In this document: piece after piece, positions 33,298 through 42,360 of the stretch
Numbering within the stretch: the stretch's first letter is position 1
Layout of the letters: every line of letters begins with the position of its first letter
Assembly: GCA_943369755.1 (NCBI GenBank)
Contig: CALROG020000017.1
Location: forward strand, 8,470-72,469
DNA length: 64,000 nucleotides
Direction: 5' to 3'
Origin: CALROG01 sp943369755
GTDB taxonomy: Bacteria; Pseudomonadota; Gammaproteobacteria; Burkholderiales; Burkholderiaceae_C
Notes under the pieces: model-generated
The model's input: only the letters and a program-made list of their open reading frames with translations
What the model was told of the DNA's origin: nothing
Databases searched by the model: none
Made by a program: the position numbers and the translations under genes

Positions 33298-34067
33298 CAA
33301 TGCGCTCCTGCCTGTGCGTCGGCTACATGCGAGCCCAGATAGGCCTCTTGTACCCGCGGGTTCGCCCGCACTGCCTCAGGGGTGTCATAGGCAATCACCT
33401 CGCCATAGACCACCACAGCGATTTTGTCCGCCAGACCAAACACCACGCCCATGTCATGCTCCACAGTCAACAGGGTTTTGCCCACCGTTACTGCCTTGAT
33501 CAGGTTGATGAAGCGGCTGGTTTCGCTCTTGCTCATGCCGGCAGTGGGTTCGTCCAGCAGGATCACATTGGCGCCGCCAGCGATGGTGATGCCGATCTCA
33601 AGCGCGCGTTGTTCCGCGTAGGTAAGGTTCACGGCCAGCACATCCCGCTTTCGGTCCAGCTTGATCATCTGCATCAGTTCTTCGGCCCGTTCATTGGCGT
33701 CATCCAGGTCGGCCAGAAACTTCAGGAAGGTGTACTTGTAGCCAAGACTCCAAAGCACACCACAGCGCAGGTTCTCGAAAACGCTGAGCTTGGGGAAAAT
33801 GTTAGTGATCTGGAAGCTGCGCGAAAGGCCCAGGCGATTGATCTCGAACGGCCGCAGGCCATTGATTCGTTTGCCGTGCAGCAGCACGTCACCACTGGTG
33901 GGAGCAAAGCGGCCGCTGATCAGGTTGAACAGCGTGGACTTGCCTGCGCCGTTGGGACCGATCACCGCGATGCGTTCCCCGCCGTTCACCGCCAGATTGG
34001 CACCACGGATGATTTCGGTTTTGCCGAAACTCTTGCGCAAATCTTTGAGTTCAAGCGCGTATGTCAT
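33297..34067 (-). CDS. livG: Branched-chain amino acid-type ABC transporter ATP-binding protein LivG
   Basis: A 256-residue ABC ATPase with a canonical Walker A GPNGAGKST (Lys at residue 43), Q-loop region FQITNIFPKLSVFENL, a degenerate signature LTYAEQRALEIG in place of LSGGQ, and Walker B VILLDEPTAGMS. LivG works with LivF as the ATPase pair of the importer. The start at 34067 overlaps the livM stop by 4 bases; longer in-frame sequence belongs to livM. The pair combines one site with a variant P-loop (LivF) and one with a variant signature (LivG). Confidence 0.93.
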   Translation of the reverse strand: MTYALELKDLRKSFGKTEIIRGANLAVNGGERIAVIGPNGAGKSTLFNLISGRFAPTSGDVLLHGKRINGLRPFEINRLGLSRSFQITNIFPKLSVFENLRCGVLWSLGYKYTFLKFLADLDDANERAEELMQMIKLDRKRDVLAVNLTYAEQRALEIGITIAGGANVILLDEPTAGMSKSETSRFINLIKAVTVGKTLLTVEHDMGVVFGLADKIAVVVYGEVIAYDTPEAVRANPRVQEAYLGSHVADAQAGAH

Positions 34068-35359
34068 GCCAGGGCCTCCCTTCGCTTGATCTCTTTTTCG
34101 ATGTACTCCTGGATCGCGCCCCACTCGCGCGCGAACTGGCGACGCGTGACTTCAAACAGGAACAGGCCGGTAAGCATCACGAAGCCGGCCCCAAACCAGC
34201 TGTTCAGGCCCTTGGCATTGAGCGCGACGCCAAGGAAACGCAACTCGGAACCCAGCGCCGCATTCAACTGCAGGTGATAGACCATCTCGATCATGGCGGC
34301 GGCACCGGTCAGCGCAATCAGTGCGGTGACACCGAGCGCCAGGTAGCTCACCCAAAGCTGGCGCAGCTTCCCAAAGGCTGCCACACGCAGGTTCATCATG
34401 ATCAGGCTTGCCACCCCGCCAGGGGCATACATCACCATGAACAGGAACACCAGGCCCAGATAGAGCAGCCAGGCCTTGGTGAACTCGGACAACAGCACGA
34501 AGGCCAGCACCATCAGAATGGCACCGATGATGGGCCCGAAGAAGAAGGTGGCCCCCCCCAGGAACACAAACAGGAGATAGGCCCCCGAGCGGGCCGCACC
34601 GACCACCTCCGATGTCACGATTTCAAAGTTAAGCGCCCCCAGCCCACCAGACACGCCTGCAAAGAAGCCGCTGATGCAGAACGCAAAAAACCGGACTTTC
34701 TGGGTGTCGTACCCGACAAACTCGACTCGCTCCGGGTTGTCTCGTACAGCATTCAGGATGCGCCCCAGCGGCGTACGCGTAAAGGCGAACATCAGGGCAG
34801 TGCAGACAAACGTGTAGATCGCGATCAGGTAATAAAGCTGGATTTGCGGGCCAAAGGTGATGCCAAAAGGCTTGCTGCCGGCAACCCGGTTGCTGGAGAT
34901 GCCGCCCTCGCCGCCAAAAAACTCGGGGAACATCAGTGACATGGCCCAAACCAGCTCACCCAGGCCCAGCGTAATCATGGCAAAAGGTGTTGCGGCTTTT
35001 TTGGTTGTGACCCAGCCAAACAACAGCGCAAAGCCCAGTCCGGCCAGGCCGCCGACGATGGGAACCAGGCTCACCGGCAGCGCAAAGTCGCCCTTGCCAA
35101 CAACATTGAGCATGTGAATGGCCAGAAACGACCCCATGCCTGAATAAACAGCATGGCCAAAGCTCAACATGCCGCCTTGCCCGAGCAGAATGTTGTACGC
35201 CAGGCAGACAATGATGGCAATGCCCATCTGGCTCAGCATGGTGTGCGACAGAGAACTGGTGAACACCAGTGGCGCGGCAAACAACAGCAGCGCGAACAGG
35301 CTCCAGATGATCCAGCGGCCAATGTTGAGTGGCTTGAATCGGTAGTAGGCTGCGGCCAT
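34064..35359 (-). CDS. livM: Branched-chain amino acid-type ABC transporter permease LivM
   Basis: A 431-residue permease with about ten hydrophobic segments and the conserved YNILLGQGGMLSFGHAVYSGMG and GRILNAVRDNPERVEFVGYD segments of LivM. It is longer than usual (about 320-350 residues), with an extra C-terminal portion from about residue 330 that adds two further hydrophobic segments (LGVTALIALTGAAAMI and WFGAGFVMLTGLFLFEV) and a charged tail. Start at 35359, one base after the livH stop codon; the longer open frame upstream lies inside livH. It forms the membrane pore with LivH. Confidence 0.92.
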   Translation of the reverse strand: MAAAYYRFKPLNIGRWIIWSLFALLLFAAPLVFTSSLSHTMLSQMGIAIIVCLAYNILLGQGGMLSFGHAVYSGMGSFLAIHMLNVVGKGDFALPVSLVPIVGGLAGLGFALLFGWVTTKKAATPFAMITLGLGELVWAMSLMFPEFFGGEGGISSNRVAGSKPFGITFGPQIQLYYLIAIYTFVCTALMFAFTRTPLGRILNAVRDNPERVEFVGYDTQKVRFFAFCISGFFAGVSGGLGALNFEIVTSEVVGAARSGAYLLFVFLGGATFFFGPIIGAILMVLAFVLLSEFTKAWLLYLGLVFLFMVMYAPGGVASLIMMNLRVAAFGKLRQLWVSYLALGVTALIALTGAAAMIEMVYHLQLNAALGSELRFLGVALNAKGLNSWFGAGFVMLTGLFLFEVTRRQFAREWGAIQEYIEKEIKRREALA

Positions 35360-35360
35360 C

Positions 35361-36308
35361 TCAGCCCTCCCTTGTGCCAAGCAGACCCTTGGGTCTGAAA
35401 ATAAGAATGAGAACCAGCAAGAGGTAGGGCAGTATTGCCGCCACCTGCGATATCTTGACCTTGAGAACAACCCAGCCAAATGTGGATTCGTTGATCACCA
35501 TGCCCAGGAACCGCAGGCCATCGGCAACGCTGCGGTCGCTGCCAACGGCAAAAGCGTCCATCAGCCCGATCAGCAGTGAAGCCACAAAGGCCCCAGGCAA
35601 CGACCCCATGCCGCCGACCACCACCACCACAAAGATGATGGACCCAACAGAAGCCGCCATGGCCGGCTCGGTTACAAACTGCGCACCACCGACTGCACCA
35701 GCCAGGCCGGCCAGCGCGGCACCGCCACCAAACACCATCATGAAAACCCGAGGCACGTTATGCCCAAGCGACTCAACTGCGTGCGGGTGCACCAACGCCG
35801 CCTGAATGACCAGGCCAATTCTGGTCTTTTTCAGCAGCAACCACAGTGAGGCCAGCATTGCAAACGCAACGCCCATCATGAATACTCGAAATGCCGGGAA
35901 CTGCGTCCCAAAAATAGTAAATGCCGGGTAGTCAAGCCACACCGGCTTGCGGTAGTCCATTGCAGAACGACCCCAAATCAACTGGACGACTTCAAGAATC
36001 AGGTAACTCAACCCAAAGGTAATCAGCAGTTCGGGCACATGGCCAAACTGGTGGACCCGGCGCAGGCAGTATTTCTCAAACAGCGCGCCCAGCAGCCCGA
36101 CCACCAACGGGGCTGCGATCAGCCCCGGAGCAAACCCGATTGACGCGCTCACGGTGTAGCCAACGTAGGCTCCCAGCATGTAGAAGCTCGCATGCGCGAA
36201 GTTCAGAACCCCCATCATGCTGAATATCAGCGTCAGGCCCGAACTCAACATGAACAGCAGCAAGCCGTAGCTCAAGCCATTCAGCAATGAAACGGTGAAG
36301 AATTCCAT
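35361..36308 (-). CDS. livH: Branched-chain amino acid-type ABC transporter permease LivH
   Basis: A 315-residue permease, normal LivH length. It shows the N-terminal LLNGLSYGLLLFMLSSGLTLIFSMMGVLNFAHASFYMLG region in successive membrane segments and the VVGGMGSLPGAFVASLLIG cytoplasmic loop. It is read immediately before livM, with one base between the genes, and 89 bases after livK. It forms a heterodimeric channel with LivM in the inner membrane. Confidence 0.93.
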   Translation of the reverse strand: MEFFTVSLLNGLSYGLLLFMLSSGLTLIFSMMGVLNFAHASFYMLGAYVGYTVSASIGFAPGLIAAPLVVGLLGALFEKYCLRRVHQFGHVPELLITFGLSYLILEVVQLIWGRSAMDYRKPVWLDYPAFTIFGTQFPAFRVFMMGVAFAMLASLWLLLKKTRIGLVIQAALVHPHAVESLGHNVPRVFMMVFGGGAALAGLAGAVGGAQFVTEPAMAASVGSIIFVVVVVGGMGSLPGAFVASLLIGLMDAFAVGSDRSVADGLRFLGMVINESTFGWVVLKVKISQVAAILPYLLLVLILIFRPKGLLGTREG

Positions 36309-36397
36309 GTCCAGGAGTCCAATTCAAAAAAAACTGGGGCACCAGGTGCCCCATCTGAAAGCCCTGGAGCGGCCAGCGCCGCTCCGATGGCTTCAGT

Positions 36398-37630
36398 TCA
36401 GGGACGCTTCATCTGGCAGGACGTTGGGGTGGACGCCACGTAGGGCTCCAGCTGCTTGACCACCGCAAAGTTGAAGCCGGTGTTCTCTTCGCTGTAGGGG
36501 TTCTGGGCGGTCGCTTTGGTCCACTTGCTGATGAACATGTGCTGTTGCAACTGGTGGTCAGCCTTGCGCATGGTGGCTTCGCCGGCCGTGCCCTTGAAGC
36601 TCATGCCGCTCATGGCGGTGGCCACCTTGACGGGGTCGGTGCTCTTGGCGTTGGCCATGCCCTGGGCCAGCATGTTGATGCCCAGCAAGGTCTGGAAGGT
36701 GTAGAAGTCGTCGTTGAACTTCTTCTTGAACTCGTTGCGCAACTCACGCAGGTCACCGCCATAGTTGGAATGGCTGATGGCGACCTGGCTCACGTTCATG
36801 TCTTTGCCCTGTGCCAGGGCAGTTGGGGTGCCCGACACGCCTGCATAGTAGGCATACAGCGGAACCTTCATGCCGGAATCATTCAGCGCCTTGACCAGCA
36901 GGGTCATGTCAGTGCCCCAATTGCCGGTGACGATGGTGTCGGCGCCAGCGGCCTTGATCTTTGCGACGTAGGGCGCGAAGTCCTTGACCTGGCCGAGCGG
37001 GTGCAGTTCGTCGCCGACGATCTTCACGTCAGGGCGCTTGCGCGCAATGCCTTCCTTGAAGTAGCGAGCCACCTGCTGGCCGTGCGCATAGTTCTGATTG
37101 ATCAGATAGACGTTCTTGACTTCTTTCTGGTCCTTCATGTAGCTGGTCAGGGCCTCCATCTTCATGGTGGTGTCGGCGTCAAGACGGAAGTGCCAGAAAC
37201 TGCAACGTTCGTTGGTCAGTGCCGGGTCAACGGCGGCGTAGTTGATGTACACCACCTCCTTGCCGGGGTTGCGCTCGTTGTGCTTGTTGACGGCGTCCTG
37301 AATGGCAGCTGCAGCGCCCGAACCGTTGCCCTGCGTGACGTAGCGAAAGCCCTGGTCGATGGCGGCCTTGAGCGCGTTCAGGCTTTCCTGGGGCGAGCCC
37401 TTGTTGTCGAAGCCGACAACTTCAAATTTGACGCCCGCCGGATTTTTTGCACCGCCATAGCGCTCGGCGACGAACTGCCAGCTCTTGAGCTGGTTTTGTC
37501 CGACGTTGGCAAATGGTCCTGAGAACGGATCGATGTGGGCGATTTTGACGGTCTCGCCCTTCTGGGCGAACGCGCCACCTGCCACCATCAGAATGGCGGT
37601 GGCGGCGACGGTTTTCATTGCAAATTTCAT
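36398..37630 (-). CDS. livK: ABC transporter periplasmic substrate-binding protein (LivK-type)
   Basis: A 410-residue binding protein with a clear signal peptide cleaved after about residue 22 (VAATAILMVAGGAFA), followed by VKIAHIDPFSGPFANVG, typical of HAAT-family receptors. Cluster members of this kind bind branched-chain amino acids, amides, or aromatic and other carboxylic acids. It opens the liv operon, preceded by AAGGAG. The surrounding acyl-CoA synthetase and beta-oxidation genes suggest a carboxylate ligand, which is inference. The 167-base gap upstream holds its promoter, which I could not define. Confidence 0.92.
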   Translation of the reverse strand: MKFAMKTVAATAILMVAGGAFAQKGETVKIAHIDPFSGPFANVGQNQLKSWQFVAERYGGAKNPAGVKFEVVGFDNKGSPQESLNALKAAIDQGFRYVTQGNGSGAAAAIQDAVNKHNERNPGKEVVYINYAAVDPALTNERCSFWHFRLDADTTMKMEALTSYMKDQKEVKNVYLINQNYAHGQQVARYFKEGIARKRPDVKIVGDELHPLGQVKDFAPYVAKIKAAGADTIVTGNWGTDMTLLVKALNDSGMKVPLYAYYAGVSGTPTALAQGKDMNVSQVAISHSNYGGDLRELRNEFKKKFNDDFYTFQTLLGINMLAQGMANAKSTDPVKVATAMSGMSFKGTAGEATMRKADHQLQQHMFISKWTKATAQNPYSEENTGFNFAVVKQLEPYVASTPTSCQMKRP

Positions 37631-37797
37631 GGATGTCTCCTTGGTTGACTGACAGCGCGCAGGGTACTGGTTTTTGTGCAGTGCAACGCTCAGGGAATGC
37701 CCCTAAGCCGCGAAATTTCTATCGCACAGGTGACAGAAGATTTTTTGCGGGTGACTCGGGGGCAACTCATCAAGCGCTGTGGCGTATCAACCGGTAT

Positions 37798-39426
37798 TCA
37801 CGCGGAAGGCAGCTTGTAGTCCTTCAAGGTCTCGCGCAGCTTCATCTTCTGCATCTTGCCGGTGGCCCCCAGTGGAATGGCGTCGACAAACACCACGTCG
37901 TCAGGGATTTGCCACTTGGCCGTCTTGCCCTCGTAAAACTTCAGCAGCTCTTCACGGGTGACATCGCAGCCCGGCTTCTTCACCACGGCCACAATCGGAC
38001 GCTCGTCCCACTTGGGGTGCCGCACACCAATGCACGCGGCCATGGCTACCGCCGGGTGCGCCACCGCAATGTTCTCGATGTCAATCGAACTGATCCATTC
38101 GCCACCGGACTTGATCACGTCCTTGCTGCGATCGGTAATCTGCATGTAGCCATCAGGGTCAATCGTGGCCACGTCTCCGGTGGGGAACCAGCCATCCACC
38201 AGTGGGTTGCCGCCCTCCCCCTTGAAATACTCGCGAATCACCCAGGGGCCCTTGACATACAGGTCGCCATAGGCCTTGCCGTCCCAGGCCTGTTCCTGGC
38301 CTTCCTCATTGACGATTTTCATGTCGACGCCATAGATCGCGCGGCCCTGCTTGAGCCGGATCGTCATCTTTTCGCTGTCAGACAGGGCCAGGTGCTTGTT
38401 TTTGAGCGTGCACAGCGTGCCCAGCGGACTCATTTCGGTCATGCCCCAGGCGTGCAGCACTTCGACGCCGTATTCGTCGTTAAAGGCGGCGATCATGGCC
38501 GGCGGGCAGGCCGAGCCGCCAATCACCGTGCGTTTGAGCGTCGAAAAGCGCAGTCCGGCCGGCTTCATGTGGCCCAGCAACATCTGCCAGACCGTGGGCA
38601 CGCCTGCCGCGTAGCTCACACGCTCGGCCTCTATCAGCTCGTAGATCGACTTGCCATCAAGCGCGGGGCCGGGGAAGACGAGCTTGGCACCGACCAAGGC
38701 CGCCGAATAGGGAATGCCCCAGGCATTGACGTGGAACATCGGCACGACCGGCAGAATCGCGTCGCGTGCGCTCAGGCACATGACATCAGGCAGTGCAGCA
38801 GCATAGGCATGCAGGATGGTCGATCGGTGGCTGTACAGCGCGGCCTTGGGGTTGCCGGTGGTGCCGCTGGTGTAGCACATGCTGGAGGCCGAGTTTTCGT
38901 CAAAACTTGGCCAGGTGTATGACGCGGGCTGCACACCGATCCAGGCTTCGTAGCTGATGAGCCCTGGAATGCCGGTGTCCGCCGGCAGTCTGTCGGCGTC
39001 GCACATCGCCACCCAGGTCTTGACCGTGGTGCACCTGGCATGCACCGCCTGGATGATCGGCAGAAAGCTCATGTCAAAGCACAGCACCTGGTCTTCGGCG
39101 TGATTGGCAATCCACACCACCTGGTCGGGGTGAAGGCGGGGGTTGATGGTGTGCAACACGCGGCCCGAGCCGCTGACGCCGAAGTACAGCTCCAGGTGCC
39201 GGTAGCCGTTCCAGGCCAACGTGGCCACCCGCTCGCCAAAGCCGGTCTTCAGCCCATCGAGGGCATTCGCCACCTGTCTGGCGCGGCCTGCCACGTCGCG
39301 CCAGGTGTAGCGGTGAATGTCGCCTTCAACCCGGCGCGAAACGATTTCGACGTCGCCGTGGTGGCGCTGCGCGAAATCAATCAACGAAGAGATCAACAAC
39401 GGCTGGCTTTGCATCAAACCCATCAT
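37798..39426 (-). CDS. Fatty-acid/acyl-CoA synthetase (AMP-forming)
   Basis: A 542-residue adenylate-forming ligase with the P-loop motif CYTSGTTGNPKAAL, HAWGMTEMSPLG, GWFPTGDVATIDPDGY and the C-terminal catalytic Lys in GATGKMQKMKLRE. It activates a carboxylic acid to acyl-CoA using ATP. The ATG at 39426 has AGGAG 8 bases upstream; a second ATG follows at once. It belongs to the medium/long-chain group by its length and sequence style. Located beside the Liv importer and beta-oxidation genes, it probably primes the imported acid. It is divergent from selO. Confidence 0.93.
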   Translation of the reverse strand: MMGLMQSQPLLISSLIDFAQRHHGDVEIVSRRVEGDIHRYTWRDVAGRARQVANALDGLKTGFGERVATLAWNGYRHLELYFGVSGSGRVLHTINPRLHPDQVVWIANHAEDQVLCFDMSFLPIIQAVHARCTTVKTWVAMCDADRLPADTGIPGLISYEAWIGVQPASYTWPSFDENSASSMCYTSGTTGNPKAALYSHRSTILHAYAAALPDVMCLSARDAILPVVPMFHVNAWGIPYSAALVGAKLVFPGPALDGKSIYELIEAERVSYAAGVPTVWQMLLGHMKPAGLRFSTLKRTVIGGSACPPAMIAAFNDEYGVEVLHAWGMTEMSPLGTLCTLKNKHLALSDSEKMTIRLKQGRAIYGVDMKIVNEEGQEQAWDGKAYGDLYVKGPWVIREYFKGEGGNPLVDGWFPTGDVATIDPDGYMQITDRSKDVIKSGGEWISSIDIENIAVAHPAVAMAACIGVRHPKWDERPIVAVVKKPGCDVTREELLKFYEGKTAKWQIPDDVVFVDAIPLGATGKMQKMKLRETLKDYKLPSA

Positions 39427-39527
39427 GGGGACTACTCCTTGAGGCACTGAAAAAACTGGAACTTGCGCGCCACCCAAGGGTCGCGCAGCTGGCGAGTCTC
39501 ATTCTGGCGCAGCACTGCGGCAAATTC

Positions 39528-39543
39528 TGTCGTTCGCACGACA
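39528..39543. promoter_or_regulatory. Inverted repeat in the selO/acyl-CoA synthetase divergent region
   Basis: TGTCGT-TCGC-ACGACA is a perfect 6-base-arm inverted repeat in the 177-base divergent region. It resembles an operator more than a terminator because no T-run follows. It is not the same motif as the 32531 palindrome. No promoter elements could be fixed around it. Confidence 0.3.
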
Positions 39544-39603
39544 ACTGGCTGGTGTTAACCCTGAAGGCACCGCGTCCAATCCCCAACGGCGACAATTGGC
39601 GGC

Positions 39604-41112
39604 ATGAACAAGCCCGCAGACATGGCACCCGACCTGGACCTCGGTGTGCGCTGGAGCAACAGCTTTGCCGCGCTAGGCCCCGAGTTCTACACTCCGCTGG
39701 CGCCCACCCCCTTGCCCTCGCCCTACTGGGTGGGCACCAACCGTGCACTGGCGCGCGAGCTGGGTCTGGATGAACAGTGGCTCGCCTCTCAGGCGGCGCT
39801 GGAGGCCTTCACCGGCAACCTGAAGATTGCAGGTACCGCGTCACTGGCCAGTGTGTACAGCGGCCATCAGTTCGGCGTGTGGGCCGGTCAACTGGGGGAC
39901 GGCCGGGCCATCTTGCTGGGTGAAGCGCATACCGCTGCCGGGGCGCAGGAGTTTCAGCTCAAGGGCAGCGGCCTGACGCCCTACTCGCGCATGGGTGACG
40001 GCCGGGCGGTACTGCGTTCCAGCATCCGCGAGTTCCTGTGCAGCGAAGCCATGCATGGTTTGGGCATACCGACCTCGCGCGCCCTGTGCGTCACGGGTTC
40101 AGACGCACCGGTACGGCGCGAACAGATCGAAACCGCGGCGGTTGTGACCCGGGTGGCACCCAGCTTTATCCGTTTCGGGCATTTTGAGCACTTTGCCGCG
40201 CGTGACCAGATCGGGCCGCTGCGCGCGCTGGCCGACTACGTGATCGACCAGTTCTACCCCGAGTGCCGCCGCAACCCCGGTTCTGCCGGCCCGGCGCAAA
40301 GCCCACGCAACCCGTATGCCGCATTGCTGGAAGCGGTGAGCCTGCGCACGGCTGAGATGGTGGCGCAGTGGCAGGCCGTTGGCTTTTGCCATGGCGTGAT
40401 GAACACCGACAACATGAGCATCCTGGGTCTGACGGTGGACTACGGCCCGTTTCAGTTTCTCGACGGGTTCGTGCCAGGCCATATCTGCAACCACAGCGAC
40501 GGTGCGGGGCGCTATGCCTATAACAAGCAGCCCAATATTGCTTACTGGAACCTGTTTTGCCTGGGCCAGGCGCTGCTGCCGCTGATTGAAGAGCAAGACC
40601 TTGCCCTGGCCGCACTGGAGCCGTTCAAAGACCGGTTTGCGCTGGCCCTGCAAGCCCGCATGTGCGCCAAACTGGGGCTGGCCGATGTGCAGACCGGTGA
40701 CCGTGCGTTGATTGAAACCATCCAGAAGCTGCTGGCGGCCGACGCAGTGGACTACAGCATTTTTTGGCGCCGCCTGTCCAACGCAATGGCTGCCAGTGCC
40801 TTTGAGCCGGTGCGCGACCTGTTCCTTGACAGGCCTGGATTTGACGCCTGGTTGCTACAGTATTCAGAGCGGCTCACGCAATCAGGACGCGGGCTGGCGG
40901 CCGATTTGATGCTCAAAACCAACCCAAAATATGTGTTGCGCAATCACCTGGGTGAGCAGGCCATCCGGCAGGCGAAGCAGCGCGACTATTCAGGCGTTCA
41001 GACCTTGCTCACCCTGCTGCAAGCCCCATGTAATGAACACCCGGGCCACGACGACTATGCTGCATTCCCGCCCAACTGGGCGGCCAGCATTGAAATCAGC
41101 TGCTCCTCTTGA
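39604..41112 (+). CDS. selO: Protein adenylyltransferase SelO (YdiU/UPF0061 family)
   Basis: A 502-residue protein of the SelO pseudokinase family, which transfers AMP to Ser/Thr/Tyr on proteins. Recognisable segments: ASVYSGHQFGVWAGQLGDGRA, the Lys of FQLKGSGLTPYSR, GDGRAVLRSSIREFLCSEAMHGL and the HGVMNTDNMSILGLTVDYGPF metal/nucleotide site. The C-terminus ends SCSS, where eukaryotic homologues carry selenocysteine; here it is an ordinary Cys. The msrB start lies 9 bases beyond the stop, a neighbour that fits a redox-stress role. Confidence 0.95.
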   Translation: MNKPADMAPDLDLGVRWSNSFAALGPEFYTPLAPTPLPSPYWVGTNRALARELGLDEQWLASQAALEAFTGNLKIAGTASLASVYSGHQFGVWAGQLGDGRAILLGEAHTAAGAQEFQLKGSGLTPYSRMGDGRAVLRSSIREFLCSEAMHGLGIPTSRALCVTGSDAPVRREQIETAAVVTRVAPSFIRFGHFEHFAARDQIGPLRALADYVIDQFYPECRRNPGSAGPAQSPRNPYAALLEAVSLRTAEMVAQWQAVGFCHGVMNTDNMSILGLTVDYGPFQFLDGFVPGHICNHSDGAGRYAYNKQPNIAYWNLFCLGQALLPLIEEQDLALAALEPFKDRFALALQARMCAKLGLADVQTGDRALIETIQKLLAADAVDYSIFWRRLSNAMAASAFEPVRDLFLDRPGFDAWLLQYSERLTQSGRGLAADLMLKTNPKYVLRNHLGEQAIRQAKQRDYSGVQTLLTLLQAPCNEHPGHDDYAAFPPNWAASIEISCSS

Positions 41113-41120
41113 AAGAACCC

Positions 41121-41531
41121 ATGACCAAGATCCAGAAAACCGACGCGCAGTGGAAGGCCCTGCTGGCGCAAAAAGGGGCCGAACCCATGGCCTACGACGT
41201 CACACGCCATGAGGCCACCGAGCGCGCCTTCACCGGCAAGTACGCCGACAACAAGGACCCGGGCACCTATGCCTGCATTTGCTGCGGCAAGCCTTTGTTC
41301 GATGCTGCCGCCAAGTACGATTCGGGCACCGGCTGGCCCAGCTACTTTCAGCCGCTGACGCCGGACGCGGTTGAGACCAAAGTGGACGGCATGATGTGGA
41401 TGAAACGCACTGAAGTGCACTGTGCCGATTGCGACGCCCATCTTGGCCATGTGTTTGAAGACGGCCCGGCCCCCACCGGCCTGCGTTACTGCATGAACTC
41501 AGCGTCACTGGACTTCAAGAAGCAAGCATGA
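41121..41531 (+). CDS. msrB: Peptide-methionine (R)-S-oxide reductase MsrB
   Basis: A 136-residue MsrB with two zinc CxxC pairs (C52/C55 and C101/C104) and the catalytic Cys at about 124 in RYCMNSASL. It reduces methionine-R-sulfoxide in proteins. The ATG at 41121 gives the usual length. It overlaps yciB by 4 bases. Its position directly after selO in an apparent operon is consistent with a shared oxidative-stress function. Confidence 0.95.
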   Translation: MTKIQKTDAQWKALLAQKGAEPMAYDVTRHEATERAFTGKYADNKDPGTYACICCGKPLFDAAAKYDSGTGWPSYFQPLTPDAVETKVDGMMWMKRTEVHCADCDAHLGHVFEDGPAPTGLRYCMNSASLDFKKQA

Positions 41532-42073
41532 AACTGCTGATCGATTTTTTCCCCATCATCCTGTTCTTTGCGGCGTTCAAGTTCGCCGACATCTACATTG
41601 CCACTGGCGTTGCGATTGCCGCCACCATCGTGCAGATTGGCTGGCTGCGCTACAGCAATGGCAAGGTCGAGCCGATGCAGTGGCTCAGCCTGGGGGTGAT
41701 CGTGTTGTTTGGGGGGGCCACCCTGATCGCCCACAACGAAACCTTCATCAAATGGAAACCCACCGTGCTGTACTGGCTGATGGGTGGCGCGCTGCTGGTG
41801 GGGCAACTGCTGTTCAAAAAGAACCTGCTCAAGTCCCTGATGGGCGCGCAGATGGAATTGCCCGACGCCGCCTGGCGCACCATGAACTGGAGCTGGACCG
41901 GCTTCTTCGTGGTGATGGGCGTCATCAACCTCTGGGTGGCCTTCAACTTTGACACCGACACCTGGGTCAACTTCAAGCTGTTTGGCGGGCTGGGCCTGAT
42001 GGCCGTGTTTGTGGTGGGCCAGGCGCTGTACCTGGGCAAATACCTCAAGGCCGACGAGCCCGGGCAACCATGA
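41528..42073 (+). CDS. yciB: Intracellular septation protein A / inner-membrane protein YciB
   Basis: A 181-residue protein with five hydrophobic segments, beginning MKLLIDFFPIILFFAAFK, which is the characteristic YciB (IspZ) start, and containing AWRTMNWSWTGFFVVMGVINLWVAF. YciB is linked to envelope and septum maintenance in the inner membrane. ATGA overlaps join it to msrB upstream and to the BolA gene downstream, so the four-gene order selO-msrB-yciB-bolA is one transcription unit. Confidence 0.93.
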   Translation: MKLLIDFFPIILFFAAFKFADIYIATGVAIAATIVQIGWLRYSNGKVEPMQWLSLGVIVLFGGATLIAHNETFIKWKPTVLYWLMGGALLVGQLLFKKNLLKSLMGAQMELPDAAWRTMNWSWTGFFVVMGVINLWVAFNFDTDTWVNFKLFGGLGLMAVFVVGQALYLGKYLKADEPGQP

Positions 42074-42342
42074 GCGCAGGCACCGGGGTCACCGCCTTGG
42101 CCATGCAGCAGCGCCTGGCGCTACTGCTGGCACCCACTCAGCTCGAAGTGCTGGATGAAAGCGCTGCGCATGCCGGGCATGCGGGTGCTGATGGCACTGG
42201 CGCCGGAACCCACTTCCGGGTGCGAATTGGTTCACCTTTGTTTACAGGAAAAACCCGCGTTGCAAGGCATCGCCTTGTGTATGATGCGCTGCAAGTTTTC
42301 ATTGACCGGGGTGTCCATGCCCTGGCAATTGAAACACTCTGA
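42070..42342 (+). CDS. BolA family protein
   Basis: A 90-residue BolA-fold protein: LEVLDESAAHAGHAG followed by GTHFRVRI, then RHRLVYDAL and HALAIETL at the C-terminus. The invariant His of RHRLVYDAL, used with monothiol glutaredoxins in Fe-S handling, is kept. It overlaps yciB by 4 bases and is followed 18 bases later by the parvulin gene. YciB-BolA-PpiC order is a common betaproteobacterial arrangement in my recollection. Confidence 0.9.
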   Translation: MSAGTGVTALAMQQRLALLLAPTQLEVLDESAAHAGHAGADGTGAGTHFRVRIGSPLFTGKTRVARHRLVYDALQVFIDRGVHALAIETL

Positions 42343-42360
42343 ACCTCTCAGGAACCCCAT

